Assembly: GCA_031366005.1 (NCBI GenBank)
Contig: JANLZB010000056.1
Location: 1-64,000, forward strand
Direction: 5' to 3'
DNA: 64,000 bases
From: JANLUX01 sp031366005
Lineage (GTDB): Bacteria; Bacteroidota; Bacteroidia; AKYH767-A; OLB10
A model generated the notes under the pieces. That model was not told where the DNA came from, ran no database searches, and worked only from the letters and a program-made list of their open reading frames with translations. Positions 11,801 through 20,800 of the stretch are shown one piece after another (the stretch's first letter is position 1; every line of letters starts with the position of its first letter). Position numbers and translations under genes: made by a program.

Positions 11801-14800
11801 GCGGAACCGCTGCAGGTGGTACATTTACTACGATAGCCTCTACACCTACTGCAAGGATTGCTTTGTATAATCTCACCTATTCAATGTTAACAAATGTTGA
11901 TCCTGTATCAAATCCTGCTGTCACTGCTGGTGCTGAAATACCTTTGAATAACCGCATCAATCAGCTTACTTTAGGAAACACAACAGCAGTAGGTACTACT
12001 TCAGCAGGGGTTGGTGCTAATTATGCAAGAGTTACCTTAGCAGCTAACCTGGATCTGATGGCTTCTTCATCTGCTATTTCTTTGCCTTCTGCAACTGTTG
12101 TTTCACCTTCCATTCTTAATTTGAATGGTAATACATTAACTTTTTCTAACCCTTCTTATGGCGGATTTACAACCACAGCTCCTTCAGCTCCTTTATTATT
12201 ATTCAGAGGATATGTAACAGGAGGTCCGATTACTTTTAATTCAATTGGGGGTGCCGCCACTAAAATTTTCCCTTATGATGCATCACTTACCATCACTACA
12301 ACTAATAATAATTTAACAGCACAGACAGGTGCTACTGCTACTCAATATACTATTACAACTCAAACAGCTCCTTCTGGTACTACCTCAGGTGTAACGGGAA
12401 ATGCAATTGGAACACGTTCTTATTTAGTAGCTGCCAATGGCACTTTGGGAACTCCGGGTACTGTGGGTACTCTGGAAGCTCCTACACTTACCATCAACTG
12501 GAATGCCAACGATAACTTGCCGAATACCCAACGACTTGGATCATTATATATAGCACAATCTAACAGCAATACGGGAGGATGGATTCCAAGAAGCTTACCT
12601 ACCATTGGAAATGATACTGCAACTGTATATCAAATCAGCTGCCAATGTAACCTTCCCGGTTCCAGAACTACTACTCAACCATTTGCACCGGGACCTATCA
12701 ATCTTGCTAATGGAGGATATTTTTCTTTTGTTACCACTACCAACAGTACTATCACAGCTAATGCCCAAGGAGGCTTATGGAGCGATCCTTCCACATGGGC
12801 TAATGGAACAGTGCCTACAATTAATGATGACGCAGTAATTCCAAGTGGTGCGGTGGTTACTATGGATGTGGTGGCCAGTGTTAAAAGTTTAACTATAGGA
12901 GGTATTTTACAATGGAATGCATCATCTAATGCTTTAACCGTTACCGGAAATATTTTAATAAATTCAGGAGGAAGGTTCCTGCCTTATACTACCGGACAAA
13001 CGGGTGTATCAATCAGGATAGGCGGCAATTTCACCAATAACGGATTTTCCAATTTAGCTCTCTCTTCCACTTTGTTAAACTTTAATGGAAGCATTATGCC
13101 GGGTGGCAGCACGAACCAGATATTGGATGGTACAGGTACGTTTATTGGTGACGGAACAAGAGGTATTATCCGCACTATTCAACTGGCAAGTAGTGGATCA
13201 TTAACTATCAACACGTCACAGAACCTTACATTAACGAACGGACTGAGTGCTTATGGAGGAACTGTTGCTACTAACGGTAAACTTAAAATAGATAATACCG
13301 CGCAGGTTTATGGGCAGGCACTTAATACACAGGTAGCCAATGTTGCAGTAACTAATATGGGGCAGGGTTATGCTGTTTCACCAATTGTATTTGGTGCGGG
13401 AGTTACAAGAGACACCGTTCCTACAAACGGAGGTTCGCAAACTGCAACTGTAGGATCCTATTATTATTCATCGGCTAATAGCCATGTTTACTTATGCACC
13501 GTAGCTGGAACTTTTAACGCAACCGCTCCTACTTCGACAGGAACTTCCACCTTTATCACCAGCGGTCCTACCTTATTATATGTGGGTGAACTGGGCACTA
13601 TCGGTAATCCTTACCTGACAACGATTTTAATTACCGGTTCTCAATATTTTTATGGCGGAAATCTATATACTGCTGTAAACTCCACTGCACCAGGATCGGG
13701 AACGCCACCAACTCATACTTCTGGCTTAGGTGGACCTAATAATAGCTTTCTTTACGCAGGTACTGTGGCAACTGTTTCCCCTAACTATGATGCAACCAAT
13801 AAGCGGGTAAGAAGTCTAACTATAATAAGTGCAGGATCGGGATATTCTACCGCTGGCAGTACTACAATAGTCTTCACCACTCCAACAGGAACATTGCCGG
13901 CAACAGTAACTATTGCTTCAGCTACTGCAGTATTAATTCAACAAATCGCAGGACCAGCTAACAGTCTCTTACAAAAGAATGCTACGGCTTCAATTTCAGG
14001 AAGTTTAACTATTAACAACGACCAGGGCGTTGGCGCAACCGTGTCGGGCGTGAGTAAATTTAGCGGAGTAGGAGCTGTTTCCACAACAAATGGCGGAGTA
14101 AATTATACTGTGGCACCTACTGTCGGTTTTGGATTACCAACAGGTATCAACTTAGTAAATTCAGGCGGTTCAGGCTACGCTACTGTTCCTACTGTTACTG
14201 TTTCAGCTCCAGCCTCTGGTGGTACTACCGCTACTGCAACAGCTTTCATCGCTCAAGGGCAGGTGGTGTCAATTTATATTACTTCCGGTGGTTCGGGTTA
14301 TATATCTGCGCCTACAATTACTATTAATAGCGGAACTGCCACCGCGTCTTTTCCTTCAGGAGCATTACCAACTGCAACGGTTGTAATCGGGGCAAACAGG
14401 CAGTTAACCAACTTTGTTGTATCCAATGCAGGTTATGGATACATATCTGCACCTACTATAACATATATCACCGGAACAGGAACCTTTACAACTGCTGCCT
14501 CTGCACCTACAGCGCGGCTTGGTTTATATAATGTTGCTTATAATCATCTTTCCTTTGCCCCTTATGGATTATATGATGCGGCACAATTCGCTACTGCTAA
14601 TGAGGGTGCAGAAATACCCTCCAATAGAAAAATAAATTCGCTTCAGTTTTCTGGTAATACTGCTATCAGCGGAGCTAAATTGACGGGTGATTTAGAATTA
14701 TATGGGTCTTCTCCATTAACACTAACTTCAGGAATACTTGACCTTAATGCAAATAATCTTTTGTTCTCATATCAGTCTTATGCAGGACAAACAGGTAGTT

Positions 14801-17800
14801 TAAATGCTAATGTAGCAAATGGTTCTATAACACTTACAACTCAAGGTGGCTCTGCAACAAGAACTTTCCCCTTTGATGCTGCCTTAACAGTTACCACAGG
14901 TACAACAACACTTGCTACTAATGGTGCAGATTTCACTCAGATAACAGCAAGACTGGCTACCGCTCCTTCTGGAACTGCTGATTCAGGTACTCCAATAGGA
15001 AAAAGATCTTTTCGGTTGCAAATACCGTCAGGTAAATTTTATGGGTTGAATCCTACAGTTACTTTGAATTATAACTTAAATGATTCGCTCGTTACGGATC
15101 AGGCTGGTTTGTTAATCGGTCAGTCAGCAGCTACCACAGGTGGATGGACCGTGCGAAGTGTGAGCAATGGTGTTGCTGCACATACAAGTCTCGGTACATC
15201 CGGTAGCAGAATAACTACTACATCAGGTGTAGGACCGATTGTACCAATTGGTGATGATTATTTTGCGTGGGTATCTACATATACCCCTGTATTATTAAAT
15301 TATAATATTACAAGAACTATAGGGATTTCTTATAACTCGATAATGAATACAGGAAACCCATTGACTTATATTTCTCTCAGCAGCGATGAAGGACTTTCGA
15401 ATCCGATATCAGTTCCATTTCCATTTACTTATTGTGGTCAGACAATAACTGGGCTTCAATTCTGTAACAATGGGCATGCTCGGCTTGTTTCTGCTATTTC
15501 ACCTGCTTTTACCAGTACAAGTTCTTATTATGCAATGTTTTCAAACTCTATTCCACTTTCTACGACAACGGGTCCTGGTTCCACAAACACAGCTCCTTTC
15601 ATATTGGCTCCTTTCTGGGTTGACCAGGATCTTCCGGGAGGGGGTACGCAGGCAAATTATGATGCCCACGTCAGAACACAGGTAATTGGCACAACCCCCA
15701 ACCGTCAGTTGATATTAGAGGTATACAATAATACTCCATTCTCTGCGACAGGAGCACAGATCAGTTACCAGTATGTATTGGGTGAAGATCAGTCTATTAC
15801 TTTTAATTATGGTTTATTCCAGGCATTCAATGGAATAGCTGACGCTCATTTTAATTATGGTGTTGGTATAACCGGTATGATGGTAGGAAGTCCTGCCTTA
15901 CCAGGTCAATGTCTTGTTCAGCAATACGAAAATTCCGATGTGTTTTCAACAGATGGTACGCTAATCTCCAGCAGAGGCGCTCAGGGTTTATCTATAGCTC
16001 CCGAATGCAACTCATCTATTAAATTCACACCCGGAGGAGGATATACAGGAGGTACCATTCCTGCTGCATCAGCACCTGTTAATGATGATCCTGGAGGAGC
16101 AATTACTATCGCAGCTCTTTCAGCATTTCCAGATAACCTTTGCGGTACATTCTATTCTTCACGTTATGCAACAGCCACCACTTCTCCTGCAATATGTGGA
16201 GGAAACAATGACGATGATGTGTGGTTTAAGTTTACAGCAAATGATCCAAATACAATTGTGAGAATATATCCTTCTGGTGGTTATATCGCAAGGATGCAAA
16301 TTTTTGACAATTCATTTAACCAGCTTTTTTGTTCCGTAGGAAATAACACTAATGTTTTTCCAGGATCAGGAGCCATTTTAAGTGCTTTTTTAAATGCAGT
16401 AGCTGGAAATAATTATTATGTAAGAGTATATCATGAAAGAGGTGGTGTAAAAGCTACTGCTACCGCATCATTTAGCCCTGGCGGAGCAATCACAGCCATT
16501 ACAATGACTAATAATGGAAGCGGTTATAATCCTGCTTCTTTATCAACCTTTAATGGTACTACCACGGGTAGAGTAACCATTTCAGGTGGAGGAGGCAGAA
16601 ACGCAGTAGGAACTGTAAATCAATCAAACGGAACGGTCACAAGTATTTCTATTAATAGTGGTGGAAATGGTTACACAAGTGCTCCAAATGTTGATATCGA
16701 AGCTCCGAATTGGGGGCCTACAGGTGAATTCGCATTGGTTGTTTTTGCCAAAGCCGCCAATGATGATTGTACTACAGCTACACAACTAACCAATGTCACA
16801 AGTTTAACTTGTGTTACAGGTCAGAATCAGGTTTCCGGTGTTGTTACCTCAGGAGCTTCTGCTTCAGCAGAACCAACCTGTGCCGGTACAGCAGATGATG
16901 ATGTTTGGTTTAAATTTGATGGAACAGGATTTAATAAAATTACTGTAACCGGTCATGGTACTTTTCAACCTTATTTTCAGGTGTGGAATGGAGGAGCCTT
17001 GCCGGGAAATTGTTCTGCGAAAACCGCTCTCTTTTGCAGCAATACGGCAGGAATTGCAGGGGTATCATCTTATTGTTTTGCGAACACTGTAGGTAACACC
17101 TATTTTGTAAGAGTATATCATGCTGGTACAGGAGCCGGAGGAGCAACAGCAAACTTTGATATTTGTGTTACACCTGGTTCTACAATTACTGCGAGTGGGC
17201 CTACAATTTTTTGCAATGGAGATTCAGTTATTTTAACAGCCAATGCAGGTAACAGCTATTTGTGGAGTAATGGGGCAACTACACAAAGCGTAAAAGCCAT
17301 ATCAAGCGGCAACTATAATGTAACGGTTGATTTGTCTTGTGCCAGCTCACCGATAGTGGTTACTGTTAATGCATTGCCAGCAGCAACTATTTCAAGTGGA
17401 CCTGCTTCTATTTGTGCTGGTGATAGCATAATACTAACAGCAAGTACATCTACAAACTATTTATGGAACAATGGAGCTACTACTCAAAATATTACCATAA
17501 GGAATGCAGGTAATTACTCTGTTACTGTTGTTAACACATTAGGATGCAGTGCCACAAGCGCTGTTAAAACAGTTACTATTAAACCACTTCCAGCCCCGGT
17601 AATCACTCCCGGAGGACCTACAACTTTTTGTACAGGGAATCAATTAACGCTCACATCTAATTCTGCTGATGCATATTTATGGAGTAATGGTTCTGTCACT
17701 CAAAATAATATTGTTACAGCTTCAGGAAGTTATATAGTGACTGCCACGGTTAATGGCTGTTCTGCGACCTCTGCACCGATAACAATTTTTGTTGCTACCT

Positions 17801-20800
17801 ATCCCACTCCCGGCATAATACCCAACAGCCCGCTTTGTGCAGAAGGCGGAACTGTAACATTTACAGTTTTGGATTCAACTCCTGATATAACAAATAATTA
17901 CAGCTACGTATGGTCCACAGGAGAAACAACTGATACCATAGTAATTGCAACGCCCAATACATACTCAGTTACATTAACCAATAATGGTTGTGCTGCAACA
18001 GCTTCTATCACCATGGCAATAGTTAATTGCATTATTCCATATTTCTCGGCTCCTGACAGTGGAAAGTCAAATACAGCGATCGGATCAGAGTTAACTGAAC
18101 TACAGAGTAATCCCGATTCAATTGCAGATACCACGACTACTTCATCCAACACTGTAAACACAAGCACAGTTGTTCTTGCAAATGACAGTGTGTTTATTGA
18201 TGTAATTGTATTTGATGGAATGTATGATTCAGTATATACTATACTTCAGAATCCAACCTATGGAATGACTGATTTTATTGATAACGGAGATGATTCAACC
18301 ATTATAACTGGAAAATTTGCAATAGCTAAACTTGGAATTTTAGATACCCTCCATAATGACAGTCTTGTTGTATATGTCCGGCCCTACTACACTCCCGTTA
18401 CAGGCAGTGCCCAGGTAAGTGGAACGGGAGTGGCTTATACGAAAGGTGATATTGCCATGCGCGCTAATCTTGCCCGAAAAGTTTTTAAAGTAGATGGAAC
18501 AGGAATTAAAATCGGAGTGTTGTCTGACAGCTATAATAAAAAGTCAGGTAATCCTGCAGCAACAGATGTTCTTAATGGGGATTTGCCCGGAAATAATTCT
18601 GCCCCAGTACGGCTTCTTCAGGATTACCCTTATGGCAGAAAATCAGATGAAGGAAGAGCGATGATGCAGATTGTTCACGATGTGGCACCCAAAGCAACTC
18701 TGGCTTTCAGAACCGGATTCGTTAGTCCTGGTAATATGGCAGAAGGAATTAAAGATCTGGAGGCGGATACTTGTAATATTATTATTGATGATGTAACTTT
18801 TATTACAGAACCTTTCTTTCAGGACGGAATAGTAGCTCAGGCTGTGGACTCAGCAGCCAGTCACGGTATAGCATATTTTACCTCTGCGGGTAATTTTGGC
18901 AACAGATCTTATGAGGGAATTTTTAAGCCTGTAAATCCTCCTGCAGCATACATTGGCAAGGCGCACAATTTTGCCAGTTCGGGTATTGATTACACACAGC
19001 ATGTAAAGCTAAAGAGCGGCACTTATACCATCGTTCTGCAATGGGAAGATTCCATTTATTCACTGGGTCAATTGCCGGGCGCAAGTACCGATCTTGATAT
19101 TTATTTAACCGATAATTTCGGTAACCGGATTTTTGGATTTAACAGAGTTAACATCGGTGGCGATCCATTAGAGGTATTACCGTTTACTGTAAAAGGAAAC
19201 AGCCAGGCAAACATTATGATAGTGAGAGCATCCGGCTCTGCTAATGTAAGATTCAAGTACATTGTTTTCAGAGGAGAAATGGAAATGACTGAGTACATCA
19301 ATGGAACTTCCACAATTGTAGGTCAAGCCAATGCCAATGGTGCGATAACGGTGGGAGCAGTAAGATACACGCAAACACCTGCTTATGGCGTCAATCCGCC
19401 TGTAGTGGAATCTTTTTCTTCAAAAGGGGGATTGTCATTTAACGGAATGTCGCCCAGAAATAAACCTGATTTAATGGCTCCTGACGGGGGAAATACTACT
19501 GTAAACCTCGGAGGATCCAATATAGATAATGATGTATTTCCTAACTTCTTCGGTACATCGGCAGCGGTTCCTCACGCTGCAGGAGTTGCCGCACTATTAA
19601 TGCAGGCTAAGAAAAAGTTTTATACTCAGACCATGACTCTTGCTGAGGTAAAAAGTATTTTGCAGAATACAGCAAAGGATATGAGTACTGCCGGATTTGA
19701 TTTTGCTACCGGATTTGGTTTTATTCAGGCTGATGCTGCAATTGCATCTCTTGCTGCACCAGCTCCAATAGCAAATTCTTTGATTCTTCCTGATACTTCC
19801 ACCATTCCTGGGTTTCAACCTTTTACTGTTACTATAGATGGCAGTTATTTTACTCCTCTTTCACAAGTAAACTTTAATGGAATACATGTGTCATCTACCT
19901 ATATAAGCTCTACACTGCTCACAGCGCAAATCCCTGCATTCACAGGAAATCCGCCTGTTCAACTCTATAATCCTCCAGGAACCCCTAATCATCTTGATGG
20001 AGGTTATTCTGATTCAATCTACTTCTTTAAAAAAACAGTTACTGTTACAGCGGATTTTAAATCCAAAAAATTTGGAGAAAAAATTCCTGGTTTTACTTCT
20101 TTGGTGCTGGTTGACGGACATCCACTTAGCTATTTTAATCTGACTTTGTCAGGATTAAAACTTGACTCCATATTTTATACTACTTCTGCAACCAATCTTA
20201 GTAATACAGGTTATTATTTTATAAGCCCTCACATCAACAGTTTAAATCCTTCTGATTCTTTATTGAATTATTATCAATATAACTTTATTGATGGTGTGCT
20301 GGAGATTAAAAAACAACCACTAATTATTGCTCCTAAAGACACAGTATTAACATATGGAGACAAGATTGATAACTTAAAATTTAGTTATAACTATGATGCG
20401 ACCAACATTGATACTGCTGACAGGAATGTTTTCCTGAACTCGCTTGCAACTGAACATGAGAGCCAGATTGCAGAAGGCTTGATATTTGTTGACTCACGCA
20501 ATTTCGTGAATGGGCGCAACCTGGTAAATGCTGATATACGACATTTAAGTTGCATTGTAAGTGACCGTTCTCTAATTAATGCACGTAACCTGATCAATGC
20601 CCGCAATCTGATAAATTCTGTTGTGGTGTATGATACCACAAGGGTTGTGGATTTAGCTTTGGCAAATGTTTTTGAGTACCAGGTAAGGCCTGACAGCGGT
20701 ACACTAATGAACGCACGTAATCTGATCAATGCACGTTCGCTGATCAATGCACGCAATCTGATAAACGGAAGTGCTTATGTTAATGCACGTAACCTCATTA

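Noticed and set aside
20391..20756. 121-codon minus-strand frame opposite the RNLINA repeats
   Set aside because: It is the mirror of the 18-bp repeat in the giant gene; its repetitive Arg-Leu-Arg-Ala content has no independent support.
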